Assembly: GCA_023387965.1 (NCBI GenBank)
Contig: JAEWHE010000040.1
Span: forward strand, 59,141 to 123,140
Direction of reading: 5' to 3'
DNA from: Bacteroidota bacterium
GTDB taxonomy: Bacteria; Bacteroidota; Bacteroidia; Flavobacteriales; Flavobacteriaceae
DNA: 64,000 nucleotides
The notes beneath the pieces were generated by a model. It saw only the letters and a program-made list of their open reading frames with translations. It was not told the DNA's origin and ran no database searches. Of this stretch, positions 33,790 to 43,113 are shown piece after piece. The position numbers and the translations under genes were made by a program. The stretch's first letter is position 1, and each line of letters starts with the position of its first letter.

Positions 33790-35832
33790 ATGGTGGATGG
33801 TATATATGACTTGGTATTGGGTAATGCTGAAAATTTTAAAGATTATTTCTTAATTGATGATGAAAAATCTATTTCATACATTCCAAAGTTTAATATAATA
33901 AACATTATTGTTGGAGCGAACAATAGTGGAAAAAGTAGATTCATGCGACAGCTGATGAATATAGACAGTTTTTATGGTACGAAAAGTAAGTCGTTATATG
34001 AAAAAGAGATAAAAAAATATAACATTGAAATTTCAGAAATCAATAAGATAATTGAAAACAAAGCGTCAGAAAAAGAAGGCAAAGCAAGAATCACCTATTC
34101 AGTATCGACGAGAGATAAGTTTTCGAATGACGCAGCAGTTTTACGAAGAATAAAGTTAGCGATACTTGATAAATCTAAATTTGAAAGTAATTTGTCTATA
34201 ATTTCGAATAATAAAGATATAATTGATAAAATCAAAATATACGGTATAGACTCCGAAAATATTCGGAATTATTCAAACCTTGACGATGATTTTTTTATCC
34301 ATTATGCTAAGTTTAAAAAATATTACATTCCAACCTTACGATCTGCACATTCATTATTTCAGATTTCTAAATTAGGTTCAGAAAAGGGGTTGGATGAACC
34401 AGGGACAGATGATTATGAAAAAATTGAAAAGGACATTTTTCTGCATACTTACACGAAAAACTATAAAGTTGACAAAAAAGTAGAGATTTTTACAGGGCTA
34501 CATCTATATAGAGATATTCTAAATTCAAGGAACTCTGAAAAAGCAATAAGAAATCAATTTGAAAAATTTGAAAAATTTTTAAGCAATAATTTTTTCGATG
34601 GAAGGCAGATTGATATTGTTGCAAAGTTTGATAAAAGCGATAATGAGAGAGGGATTAACGAATCTGAACTAATCCTAATACATGTCGATGGAGACAGGGA
34701 TACAAGAAAACTTTACGATTTGGGAGATGGAATTCAAGCTTTAATTGTGTTGATGTACAAGATATTTATGGCGGAGTCAGGAGCTTTTATCTATATCGAT
34801 GAGCCCGAGTTAAATTTACATCCAGGGATGCAGAGATTATTCCTAGAACAAATTTGTACTAATCCTGATTTAATTAAGAAGAATTTAAAGTATATTATTT
34901 CGACTCACTCTAATCATTTTTTAGATTTAACAATTGAAAAAGAGAATGTATCTATGTACTCTTTCTCTCAGAAAACTGATGGAACTGATGATAAGCAGTT
35001 CATAGTTAAAAATGTAAATAGAGGAGATAATAAGCTACTCAAAGATTTGGGAGTAAACAATTCATCCGTATTTATGGCCAATTGTAGCATTTGGGTCGAA
35101 GGAATTTCGGATAGAAATTATATAAAAGCCTTTTTAAAATCTTACACTAATCATATCCTAAAAAATGATAAAAAAAATTTCAAAAGCATAAAAGAGGATA
35201 TTGATTTTGCTTTTTTTGAATATGCGGGCTCAAATATAGACCATTATATTTTTGAGAAAGAAGTAGAAAAGGAAGATGCAGGACTTGTGATAAATGATAT
35301 TCAAGCTTTAGCGGTAAGCAATAGAATATTTCTTTTAGCAGACTCAGACGTTTCTGATTTAAGATGTAATAAAGGTAAAAGATTAAAGGCTTTAGAGGAT
35401 GCAAAAAGTGAAAATTTTGTTCCAAAAATTCTTTGGAAGATAAGAGAGGTAGAGAACCTCTTGACAAACGATATTTGGAAAGAAGTTTTATTGGATTTGT
35501 GTAATAAATCACTTGTGAAATCGCACAAAGAGGAAATTGAAAAAAGAATAGAGGAAGCATTGTCGGAAGTTAATTCATCTGATTATTTGAAAAATTATAC
35601 AGGCGAATTTCTTGAAAATGTTCGGACAAAAATGGGTAAAATTTCAAAAAAATATATTTTAAATCAATCCACATATGAGGTTAAAGGTGGATCATGTGGG
35701 ACTATTATCAACAAGAGAGAATTAAGCGAACTTGTGTTTAATAAAAACTTCTCATGGGAAGTTTTGTCTAAAAACAAAGAAATTGAAAATTTGACAGTTG
35801 AGATTTATAATTTCATTACAGGAAAACAATGA
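33790..35832 (+). CDS. OLD-family-like ATPase with C-terminal TOPRIM nuclease domain
   Basis: The 680-residue protein has an N-terminal ABC-type ATPase split by a helical insertion. Walker A is GANNSGKS (42-49), Walker B with catalytic Glu is FIYIDEPELNLHPG (Asp337-Glu338), and the switch His is in STHSNHF (about 371). The C-terminal TOPRIM-like domain shows Glu437 in WVEGISDRNYI and Asp518/Asp520 in LLADSDVSD. Such ATPase-nucleases act against phages (P2 Old, Gabija GajA). There is no UvrD-type helicase partner. It is sandwiched between two nucleotidyltransferase genes (six-base gap, four-base overlap) and looks AT-richer than both. Confidence 0.87.
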   Translation: MVDGIYDLVLGNAENFKDYFLIDDEKSISYIPKFNIINIIVGANNSGKSRFMRQLMNIDSFYGTKSKSLYEKEIKKYNIEISEINKIIENKASEKEGKARITYSVSTRDKFSNDAAVLRRIKLAILDKSKFESNLSIISNNKDIIDKIKIYGIDSENIRNYSNLDDDFFIHYAKFKKYYIPTLRSAHSLFQISKLGSEKGLDEPGTDDYEKIEKDIFLHTYTKNYKVDKKVEIFTGLHLYRDILNSRNSEKAIRNQFEKFEKFLSNNFFDGRQIDIVAKFDKSDNERGINESELILIHVDGDRDTRKLYDLGDGIQALIVLMYKIFMAESGAFIYIDEPELNLHPGMQRLFLEQICTNPDLIKKNLKYIISTHSNHFLDLTIEKENVSMYSFSQKTDGTDDKQFIVKNVNRGDNKLLKDLGVNNSSVFMANCSIWVEGISDRNYIKAFLKSYTNHILKNDKKNFKSIKEDIDFAFFEYAGSNIDHYIFEKEVEKEDAGLVINDIQALAVSNRIFLLADSDVSDLRCNKGKRLKALEDAKSENFVPKILWKIREVENLLTNDIWKEVLLDLCNKSLVKSHKEEIEKRIEEALSEVNSSDYLKNYTGEFLENVRTKMGKISKKYILNQSTYEVKGGSCGTIINKRELSELVFNKNFSWEVLSKNKEIENLTVEIYNFITGKQ

Positions 35833-36887
35833 CCATCCACTCCCTCAAATCCCAAAACCTCATCCTCTTCGAAGTCATCTCCGGAAGCAAATCTTTTGGT
35901 TTAGATACGCCTACATCTGATACCGACATCAAAGGCGTGTATTACCTGCCAAAAGAAAAGTTCTTTGGGTTGGAATATATTCCGCAGATTTCCAATGAAA
36001 CCAATGACGAGGTGTATTATGAGATTGGGCGTTTTGTGGAACTGCTCTTAAAGAACAATCCCAATATACTGGAGCTATTGGCAACACCAGACGACTGCAT
36101 TTTATACAAGCATCCGCTTATGGAAAAGTTGCAGGTAAAGGACTTTCTGTCCAAGTTATGCAAGGAAACTTTTGCCGGTTATGCCGTGACGCAAATTAGA
36201 AAGGCGAGGGGACTGAACAAGAAAATCGTTAACCCAATGCCGAAGGAAAAGAAAAGTCTGCTGGATTTCTGCTATGTGCTTGAGGGTTATAATACGGTTG
36301 CCTTGCCTTTGTTTTTGGCTCAAAAGAATTGGAGTCAACAGCAATGTGGTTTGATCAATTTACCGAATTCAAAAGGGATGTATGCGTTGTTTTACGATGA
36401 AAATGACTCGTTAGGCTACAAGGGCATCGTTCAAAAAGAAACGTCTAATGAAGTATCGCTTTCGCCTGTTCCAAAAGGAGAACAACCCATTGGGTATGTG
36501 TCGTGCAATCAGGAAGGGTATTCCAAATATTGCAAGGAATATTCGGAATATTGGGATTGGGTAGAAAAGCGGAATGCAGATCGTTACGAAACCAACCAAA
36601 ACCACGGCAAGAATTACGACAGCAAAAATATGATGCATACCATAAGGCTGTTGCAAACGGCAGAACAGATCCTTTCCAAGGGAACGCTCAACATCAGAGT
36701 GGATAATCGGGAAGAATTGCTTTCTATCAAAGCCGGTGAAAAAGAATACGACGACCTGATGCGTTTGGCCGATGAACTGATGGCATCAATTGATACCCAT
36801 TATGAAACGTCCAACTTGCCCGAACTTCCCAACCACCAAAAAGCAATTCAAACGTTGATTGAAATAAGGGAAGCATTGTACCAATAG
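35829..36887 (+). CDS. Pol-beta-superfamily nucleotidyltransferase (PF10127/RlaP-like), second copy
   Basis: The 352-residue protein is longer than the first nucleotidyltransferase and only distantly similar. The signature is Gly19-Ser20 in EVISGSKSFGLD and Asp31/Asp33 in TSDTDIKGVYYL. A helical domain with GYAVTQIRKARGLNKKI follows and later KNMMHTIRLLQTAEQIL, both typical of PF10127. The ATG overlaps the stop of the OLD-like gene by four bases, so the two are translationally coupled. Transfer of nucleotides to RNA ends is a reasonable guess from family knowledge, not shown here. Confidence 0.87.
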   Translation: MTIHSLKSQNLILFEVISGSKSFGLDTPTSDTDIKGVYYLPKEKFFGLEYIPQISNETNDEVYYEIGRFVELLLKNNPNILELLATPDDCILYKHPLMEKLQVKDFLSKLCKETFAGYAVTQIRKARGLNKKIVNPMPKEKKSLLDFCYVLEGYNTVALPLFLAQKNWSQQQCGLINLPNSKGMYALFYDENDSLGYKGIVQKETSNEVSLSPVPKGEQPIGYVSCNQEGYSKYCKEYSEYWDWVEKRNADRYETNQNHGKNYDSKNMMHTIRLLQTAEQILSKGTLNIRVDNREELLSIKAGEKEYDDLMRLADELMASIDTHYETSNLPELPNHQKAIQTLIEIREALYQ

Positions 36888-36909
36888 AAGGTGTATTTGG
36901 TTTAAGGGA

Positions 36910-36940
36910 TTGGTTTACAACACAATATTCCGTATCTTTA
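36910..36940 (+). promoter_or_regulatory. Promoter of the lipoprotein gene
   Basis: TTG (36910-36912), 20-base spacer, TATCTTTA (36933-36940), 26 bases before ATG 36966. Confidence 0.6.
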
Positions 36941-36965
36941 AGCCATAACCAATAATTTTCCCAAC

Positions 36966-37472
36966 ATGAAACCACTACTACTTATTGCGGCCGTATTGAT
37001 GATGCTTTCTTGTAGTCCACCCAAAAAAACCGATGTAAAAGGACTTGGAGGCCTGAACATTGACACCGAATTTGAATCGGTTGCCTTTCGGGATCAGTTC
37101 CGTACCATCATGGACGATACGTATTTCTTGGAGCGTCATACGTTGGGAGACAGCATCGGGATGGTTTCGGACATCAACATCGATACTCATCAAGGAAAAA
37201 TTATCAAGGTGAAGTTCCGAAGTACGCCTGAGACCAATATGAAAAAAATCGTGTCGTTGTTTGAAGGTAAGAAAAAAATTTCCGCTGATAGTTTTCCTGA
37301 ACTTGGCGAGACTCAAATATTCACCACCCGCGATGAACAAATCGTTTTTATGCTGATAACCAACAAAGCACCTTTGCGACCTGGGCAAGCCCAACACGAA
37401 ATTGAATATAGCAATCGAATATCGGCTGCTCAAGACCATGAGATTATCATGAACCAGATTGGATCAAGATAG
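36966..37472 (+). CDS. Small lipoprotein, unknown function
   Basis: The 168-residue protein has a lipoprotein signal with lipobox MMLSCSPP (Cys16). The remainder is soluble with mixed helix and strand and no family I recognise. It has its own promoter and ends before a terminator that it shares with the convergent SDR gene. It is probably a single-gene unit not linked to the nucleotidyltransferase operon. Confidence 0.75.
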   Translation: MKPLLLIAAVLMMLSCSPPKKTDVKGLGGLNIDTEFESVAFRDQFRTIMDDTYFLERHTLGDSIGMVSDINIDTHQGKIIKVKFRSTPETNMKKIVSLFEGKKKISADSFPELGETQIFTTRDEQIVFMLITNKAPLRPGQAQHEIEYSNRISAAQDHEIIMNQIGSR

Positions 37473-37501
37473 AAGTAACATCAACATTTCAAATCCATAA
37501 A

Positions 37502-37532
37502 AAAACCTGTTCATTATAGAACGGGTTTTGTT
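37502..37532. terminator. Bidirectional intrinsic terminator
   Basis: AAAACCTGTTC (37502-37512) pairs with GAACGGGTTTT (37519-37529), one G-T pair. It lies between the convergent lipoprotein and SDR genes. Confidence 0.85.
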
Positions 37533-37548
37533 TTTTCTGAGTTTGCAC

Positions 37549-38316
37549 TTAGATCCTGAATCCTCCAGAAACTTCAATTCGTTGTGCATTGATCCACTTC
37601 GATTCTTCCGAACATAGAAATGCCACCACGCTTCCAATGTCGTCCGGCAAACCCACTCTTCCCAAAGCCGTTTGAGAAGCAATTCCCTGGTTGTAAGCCG
37701 CGATGTCGCGAACAGCACCACCGTTGAAGTCGGTTTCAATGGCTCCAGGAGCAACGGAATTTACTCGAATATTTCTACTTCCAAATTCCAAAGCCTGGTA
37801 GCGTGACAGCGAATCTACCGCTGCTTTCATCGCACCGTAAGCCGCATATCCCTCAAAAGAAAAACGCGCCAAGCCCGATGAGGTATTGACAATGCTTCCG
37901 CCATCGTTGATCAACGGCAGTAATTTTTGCGTCAGGAAAAATGGACCTTTAAAGTGGATGTTGGTCATGGCATCCAAGATTTCTTCGGTAGTGTTGTCAA
38001 TTGTCGCGGTAATGCCAATTCCGGCGTTGTTCACCAAGGCGTCCAATTTCGCCGATGAAAATTCTTCGTCCAACAGATTTTTTACTTGTGTCGCAAATGG
38101 ATCGAAACCAGTGATGGAAGCAATGTCCAAAGGAAGAGCGAACGCTTTTTGTCCAATCGATTGAATTTCTCTTACCACGTCTTCTGCGGCATCTTTTTGG
38201 GACTGATACGTGATGATCACATCGAATCCCTTTTTCGCCAATTGTAGGGAGGAATCTTTCCCCAAACCACGGCTTCCGCCAGTTACCAAAACGATTTTAT
38301 TTTGTTGATTTGCCAT
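37549..38316 (-). CDS. SDR family oxidoreductase
   Basis: The 255-residue short-chain dehydrogenase/reductase carries the cofactor motif TGGSRGLG near residue 12, NNAG in LDALVNNAGIG, catalytic Ser in GSIVNTSSGLA, the YxxxK pair in GYAAYGAMKAAVD, and the C-terminal GRVGLPDDIGSVVAFL. A longer frame begins at 38358. ATG 38316 is chosen because it starts the protein just before the first beta strand as in the family. It is divided from the AraC gene by 84 bases on the same strand; that regulator probably controls it. Confidence 0.92.
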   Translation of the reverse strand: MANQQNKIVLVTGGSRGLGKDSSLQLAKKGFDVIITYQSQKDAAEDVVREIQSIGQKAFALPLDIASITGFDPFATQVKNLLDEEFSSAKLDALVNNAGIGITATIDNTTEEILDAMTNIHFKGPFFLTQKLLPLINDGGSIVNTSSGLARFSFEGYAAYGAMKAAVDSLSRYQALEFGSRNIRVNSVAPGAIETDFNGGAVRDIAAYNQGIASQTALGRVGLPDDIGSVVAFLCSEESKWINAQRIEVSGGFRI

Positions 38317-38400
38317 GTGTATAGATTTAAAATGATACTGCAAAGTTCGTCTGCACAAGCATGGTTCTGTTTGCGTAAATCAAATGATCATTTGCAAAAA

Positions 38401-39339
38401 TCAAATCAATTGTAATTCCCTGAATTGTTGAGGCGATTGTCCGCTGTGCTTTTTGAAGAAGTTCGAAAAATGGGCCACTTCTTCAAATCCCATCGTAAAG
38501 GCAACCTCTGAAACGTTCCAATGCGTTCGCGACAACAGCGTTTTGGCTTCCTGAAACATTCGGCTGCCAATTATTTCGCCTGTGGTCTTTCCGGTAGTTT
38601 CCTTCAATACCTTGTTGAGGTGGTTGACGTGAACACCCAAAATTCCCGCATAATCCGCAGGCGTTCGAAGCTTTAAAAGTTGGCTGCTGTTCTCTATGGG
38701 AAATTGGCGTTCTAGCAGTTCGATAAACAAAGTAGTGGTTCGCGACGCGGCGGTTTTGCTCTTCACGGGAAGAATCGGTTTTAGTTTTTGTCCGAAATGA
38801 ATCAGTTCCATCACGTAGTTTCGTAGCAAATCGTATTTGTACAAATAGTCCGAATTGATTTCGTCGTGCATCTTCAAGAAGATCGCTTCAAACTGTAGGA
38901 ATTGTTCCGATGAGATTTGAAAGATAAAATCGCTTTGTGGGGCAAATACTGGCAGGTTGTCGAGTTCCATTCCGGTTTTGTTCATCGGCAGAAAATCCTT
39001 CGTAAACACGCAAAAGTGACCCGATTGTTCGTCGTTCTTGTGGGTGTAGTTGTAGGAAATTTTCGGCGAAGCAAACAAAATCGCGCAATCGTCAATGTGG
39101 ATGACCTTGTCCGCATATTCCACTCGGTTCTGCCCTTTGATCAAACTGATTTTGTAATACGTCCGTTTGTTGTAAGGCATTTCCGGTTTCGAACTGCAAG
39201 CGCGGTACATTTCGGAAATATCAAACACATTGAAGTGACCAATGTCCTTGTTGATGTTTTCTGTAAGAAACGATTCAATGTCGGGACAAGTAGGTCCCAA
39301 GATTTCCTGATAAAATTCTTTGATCGTAATAGAACTCAT
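38401..39339 (-). CDS. AraC family transcriptional regulator
   Basis: The 312-residue protein has an N-terminal sensor half and a C-terminal AraC double helix-turn-helix (VSEVAFTMGFEEVAHFSNFFKK, then SGQSPQQFRE). The frame is open upstream to 39531, but ATG 39339 gives the normal length and avoids overlap with the divergent gene at 39476. It lies upstream of an SDR gene, a common pairing in Bacteroidota. It is similar in domain layout and length to the AraC gene at 27486. Confidence 0.9.
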   Translation of the reverse strand: MSSITIKEFYQEILGPTCPDIESFLTENINKDIGHFNVFDISEMYRACSSKPEMPYNKRTYYKISLIKGQNRVEYADKVIHIDDCAILFASPKISYNYTHKNDEQSGHFCVFTKDFLPMNKTGMELDNLPVFAPQSDFIFQISSEQFLQFEAIFLKMHDEINSDYLYKYDLLRNYVMELIHFGQKLKPILPVKSKTAASRTTTLFIELLERQFPIENSSQLLKLRTPADYAGILGVHVNHLNKVLKETTGKTTGEIIGSRMFQEAKTLLSRTHWNVSEVAFTMGFEEVAHFSNFFKKHSGQSPQQFRELQLI

Positions 39340-39429
39340 GTGGTTGTAAAAATCAAAGGTAATAAAAATCGATGAGTGAAAGTTTACTAAGGCTAGCTTT
39401 AGATTTTGAAGTAAAATTGTTTTAAGTTC

Positions 39430-39458
39430 TTGATTATAATTGAAAACTGCTATATTTA
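39430..39458 (+). promoter_or_regulatory. Promoter of the gene at 39476
   Basis: TTG (39430-39432), 18-base spacer, TATATTTA (39451-39458). The 18 bases AAAACTGCTATATTTATT (39443-39460) are identical to those at 9186-9203 before the CorA gene. Confidence 0.65.
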
Positions 39459-39475
39459 TTAAAAATTTAAAAGCC

Positions 39476-40597
39476 ATGTCAGAAGAATTAGATTTATCCG
39501 GATTGGATGATTTATCGAAAAAAAGAATCAAACAAGAAGTGAAACATAAAATTGATGAGAAGAAACTGAAAAAGCAGTGGAGGCATGATTTGGAAAATAA
39601 TCCAGATGTCCAGGAATACTTGAGTCAATTCAATCATTTTGGTGTTTCGCGTTTTTTCGAGGAATACATTGAACATAAATACCTCGCTTACAAACACAAA
39701 AAACTTTATGCCGATCTTTTGGAGAGGAAGCGGACGGTTTATATAGATACGGCAACCGAACATCTCAAGGTTCTTTTGCAGAAAAAACTGTTCGACATGC
39801 AGTGTTTGTGGCGAGCGAATCAACTTACTATCGATGGAATTGAAATTGCGCAAGATTTCATTATGTGGGAGCATAAAATTTTAGACTGTCCGTTTTTAGA
39901 AATCGACGAAGGTGATATCGAGCTTTATCAGGAGTTTTTGCGAAGTGGTAAGCCCGAATTATTCGAGTTTCTCATTGATGGTTGGCAAGATTACGATTCT
40001 TATAAACAAACTGACGATGGAAGCGAGAACGATTTAGCGCTTTGGTACGAGTTTCACAATCTAAAGACAGGAAACGGCGTTTTGATCCAACTTCAGGACA
40101 TTAAAGGCGAAAAGGAAAAATTTTACAAATCGCTGGCATACAATTCTGAGCAAAGACCAGAAGTTCCCCCTCACGAACCCGATTTTCGCCCTTTTATAAT
40201 TGATAAAGAAGAAGAGGTTGGACGCAAGGTCGCCAAGATTATAGAAGACGCTGAATCACAAAAATACATAGAGATTTATCATAGGTTCAAAAAAATAAGC
40301 GACAGGAATTTGGACGATATTTGGTTTTCATTAAATGAAGTTGATGAACCTATTCCCGTGGAAAGTCATGAAGATTTTAGGGAAGCATTGGAGATTGCCT
40401 ACAAAAAATATTTTTTTGGAAAAATTGCCGAACATTTGCCGATTGCTCACCAACAATATTTATTCAACCGAAAGATGAATTTGGGAGCATCGAAAGATAA
40501 GTATGATGATTTTTACGTGTCAATTAGAGAAGACATTGCAAATTACATCCTTAAAGGGCGTGAACTAAACGGCGAACCGAGAGATTTCAATTACTAA
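39476..40597 (+). CDS. Conserved-looking hydrophilic protein, unknown function
   Basis: A 373-residue, highly charged, soluble protein without signal peptide or membrane segments. No family recognised. The N-terminus (LSGLDDLSKKRIKQEVKHK) is helical and the middle is rich in aromatic and acidic residues (FIMWEHKILDCPFLEIDEGD). ATG 39476 is taken as the start because the -7 box lies just upstream; the frame also has an ATG at 39440 inside the promoter. It has its own promoter and terminator, so a single-gene unit. Confidence 0.78.
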   Translation: MSEELDLSGLDDLSKKRIKQEVKHKIDEKKLKKQWRHDLENNPDVQEYLSQFNHFGVSRFFEEYIEHKYLAYKHKKLYADLLERKRTVYIDTATEHLKVLLQKKLFDMQCLWRANQLTIDGIEIAQDFIMWEHKILDCPFLEIDEGDIELYQEFLRSGKPELFEFLIDGWQDYDSYKQTDDGSENDLALWYEFHNLKTGNGVLIQLQDIKGEKEKFYKSLAYNSEQRPEVPPHEPDFRPFIIDKEEEVGRKVAKIIEDAESQKYIEIYHRFKKISDRNLDDIWFSLNEVDEPIPVESHEDFREALEIAYKKYFFGKIAEHLPIAHQQYLFNRKMNLGASKDKYDDFYVSIREDIANYILKGRELNGEPRDFNY

Positions 40598-40925
40598 AAC
40601 AAAAAAGGGAAACATTACGTTTCCCTTTTTTTATTTCTTCGTCAATAGACCATTGTTTTTAAGTGCTAAAAATTTAAAGAATAGCAATCATTTTATTTCT
40701 CAACTTTTAAAAATGGATCACTTTAAAATTACCTTAACTAAAACAACGTACTGCTTAAACGTGTCTGAGGTTTTAAACTTTAGTGCCGATAAAAAGTGCA
40801 ATTACCTATCTGAATAATGTTGTAAAAAAAGCATCTGAATCATATAAACATTTAGCCCACATTAAGTGGTAATTTAGATAAGTCGCTTAAAGAAAGTTAA
40901 TTATTTGTAAGCTAAAAATGATTTT
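40598..40925. other. Non-coding gap before the sorbosone-dehydrogenase-like gene
   Basis: 328 AT-rich bases. Apart from the terminator at its left end there is only a 34-codon open frame at 40713 that cannot be supported as a gene. No promoter consensus was found near 40926. Confidence 0.5.
40601..40633 (+). terminator. Intrinsic terminator
   Basis: Perfect 13-base stem AAAAAAGGGAAAC (40601-40613) / GTTTCCCTTTTTT (40619-40631) with loop ATTAC, followed by T. Confidence 0.92.
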
Positions 40926-42098
40926 ATGAGAGAACTATCGCTCTTCTGCTTTGCATGGTTTTTCTTTGCCACGGCAGCCGTCTTGGCTCAAAAAGGTATT
41001 CCACCTAAAGAAAATACCGAAAAAACCACCATCACTAATTATCCCACCCATTTGGAATACAGCACAGCATTGGCCAGTGGGTTGAAAGTACCCAAAGGCT
41101 GGAAGGTGGAAACCGCTGCCAAAGGATTGGGTAAGCCACGAATGCTTCACATGGGCAAAAACGGGGAGTTGTATGTTACGCGTCGGGATGCCGGCGACGT
41201 TTTGTTAATGCAAGACAAAAACAGTGACGGACTTTTTGAAGACATGATTCGTGTGGCCAACTTTCCTGGCGTTCACGGCATTACTTCTAAAGATGGGAAG
41301 ATGTATTTGTGTAACAACAACAAGTTGCTCCGCTACGACATTCAGTCGGATGGAACGCTCTCCAAAGTGGCGGATACATTGATTAAAGATTTGCCAAGCG
41401 GTGGCCAACATCCTAACCGTACGATGGATTTTGGTCCCGATGGAAAATTATACATTTCCGTAGGTAGCGTGTGTAACGATTGTAAGGAAAGCGATAAAGA
41501 AACAGCCGCCATGCTTCAGGTTGATCCTGTAACGTGGAAACGCACCTTGTACGCTTCCGGGTTGCGCAATACTATCGGGTTTGATTGGCATCCGAAAACA
41601 AAGGAAATGTGGGGTGTTGACAATGGAGGTGATGCCAAAGGCGATGATTGGCCGCCTGAAGAGTTGAATAAAATTGTCATGGGAGGCAATTACGGATTTC
41701 CTTTCGCGTATGGCAAAAAAGTAGTAGATGAAAGTCGCGAAGATCCCAACGGAAATACGAAGGAAGGCTGGGTGAAGAATACGCAACCGTCGGTAATGGA
41801 ATTTCCTGCCCATAGTGCCCCTATTGCTTTTACTTTTTTTAAGAAAGGCAAGATGAATGGCGATGCATTGGTATGCTGGCATGGCTCATGGAACAGACTC
41901 CAGCCTATGGGTTATAAAGTGGAGCGAATCAAATTTGATGCAAAGGGAAATCCATCAGGGTCCGAAGATTTTTTGAGCGGATTTCTGATTGGCGAAGAAC
42001 GTTTTGGACGTCCTGCCGGAGTGGCCATTTCCGATAATGGGCAAGTTTATGTTTCAGACGACGCAAACGGCATCATTTACCTAATCAAACCTCTCTAA
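40926..42098 (+). CDS. Secreted sorbosone-dehydrogenase-like beta-propeller (PQQ sugar dehydrogenase family)
   Basis: The 390-residue protein has a signal peptide (about 1-22, FATAAVLAQ). The six-bladed propeller is related to L-sorbosone and soluble glucose dehydrogenases. Typical stretches are FPGVHGITSKDGKMYL, NRTMDFGPDGKLYISVGS and the late GRPAGVAISDNGQVYVSDD. The substrate is probably a sugar or polyol oxidised in the periplasm, with PQQ as the likely cofactor; this is family inference. There is no haem c motif. The next gene starts four bases after the stop and encodes another small propeller, so the two act together. Confidence 0.88.
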   Translation: MRELSLFCFAWFFFATAAVLAQKGIPPKENTEKTTITNYPTHLEYSTALASGLKVPKGWKVETAAKGLGKPRMLHMGKNGELYVTRRDAGDVLLMQDKNSDGLFEDMIRVANFPGVHGITSKDGKMYLCNNNKLLRYDIQSDGTLSKVADTLIKDLPSGGQHPNRTMDFGPDGKLYISVGSVCNDCKESDKETAAMLQVDPVTWKRTLYASGLRNTIGFDWHPKTKEMWGVDNGGDAKGDDWPPEELNKIVMGGNYGFPFAYGKKVVDESREDPNGNTKEGWVKNTQPSVMEFPAHSAPIAFTFFKKGKMNGDALVCWHGSWNRLQPMGYKVERIKFDAKGNPSGSEDFLSGFLIGEERFGRPAGVAISDNGQVYVSDDANGIIYLIKPL

Positions 42099-42102
42099 TG
42101 TT

Positions 42103-43059
42103 ATGAAAAAGCTATTATTCTTACTATGTTGCGTTGCCGGAATGGCACAACAGCCCACCAAACGTATTGTTTTCACAGCACCCGAAAGTTATCCCGAAGG
42201 AGTTGCTTTTGACAAAAATTCAAATTCTTTTATTGTTTCTTCCGCCAGACTTGGTACCGTTGGGAAAGTCACTCGTGAAGGGAAATACACCGCTTTGTAT
42301 TCGGATCAATCCTTAAAATCCACTTATGGTCTCAAGGTACATCCGGATGGCAAAAAAATATACGTTTGCGCAGGCGATGCTAATTACAGCAAGTTCAGCA
42401 CGCCAGAAACCAAAAAGAAAGAAGCAAGGTTGCTGGTGTTGGATGCCAAAAGCGGTAAGAAAGTTTCTGATATTGATTTATCGGGATTAGTGGCAGGCGA
42501 ACATTTCCCTAACGACATTGCTTTTGACGCCAAAGGAAATGCATATGTTACCGATAGTTTTGCTAATGCCGTTTACAAAGTGGATGCGTCAGGTAAGGCG
42601 AGTGTGTTGAGTAAACACGAGTTGTTAAAATCGGCAGGAGTGGGGCCGAATGGTATTGTTGCACATGATGGAGGATTTTTGATTGTGGCAAACAATGGTA
42701 GCGGTAGTTTAATAAAAATTCCTTTGGACAATACAGCGATGGCTTCAAAAGTGAAGATTGACCAGTTTTTTCCGGGAGCCGACGGACTGATTCTCAATGA
42801 CGCCAACACGTTGACTTTGGTTCAAAATGGTGGTGTAGATAAGATTTTTAAATTGTTTAGTACTGATAATTGGGCTTCCGCCAAAGTAGTAGAAGCCACT
42901 TCAACCGAAGACCGTTTCGCTTTCCCATCTACCGCCACTGTTGCCGGTTCTGAAACATGGGTGATGAATGCCAATTTCAGTGAACTCGCCGAAGGCAATA
43001 ACGTTCCGTCAAAGGAATTTTCCATTCAGTTGGCGGTGTTTCAGCCGGTAAAGCCGTAA
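42103..43059 (+). CDS. SMP-30/gluconolactonase-like secreted beta-propeller
   Basis: The 318-residue protein has a short signal (LLFLLCCVAGMAQQ). The propeller is of the SMP-30/NHL type: blade motifs SYPEGVAFDKNSNSFIVSS, FPNDIAFDAKGNAYVTDSF and GVGPNGIVAHDGGFLIVAN carry the Asn/Asp residues expected to hold calcium or another metal. A lactonase following the sugar oxidation by the preceding gene product would make chemical sense. The pair is an operon with a four-base gap and is followed by tandem palindromic repeats. Confidence 0.82.
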   Translation: MKKLLFLLCCVAGMAQQPTKRIVFTAPESYPEGVAFDKNSNSFIVSSARLGTVGKVTREGKYTALYSDQSLKSTYGLKVHPDGKKIYVCAGDANYSKFSTPETKKKEARLLVLDAKSGKKVSDIDLSGLVAGEHFPNDIAFDAKGNAYVTDSFANAVYKVDASGKASVLSKHELLKSAGVGPNGIVAHDGGFLIVANNGSGSLIKIPLDNTAMASKVKIDQFFPGADGLILNDANTLTLVQNGGVDKIFKLFSTDNWASAKVVEATSTEDRFAFPSTATVAGSETWVMNANFSELAEGNNVPSKEFSIQLAVFQPVKP

Positions 43060-43113
43060 AGTTGAGATATCCAACTATCCGGAATAAAATAATTGAAAGA
43101 AACAGGACATCTA

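Noticed and set aside
40713..40817. A 34-codon frame starting MDHFKITLTK
   Set aside because: Too short, with no promoter or family support. The surrounding sequence is typical AT-rich intergenic DNA.
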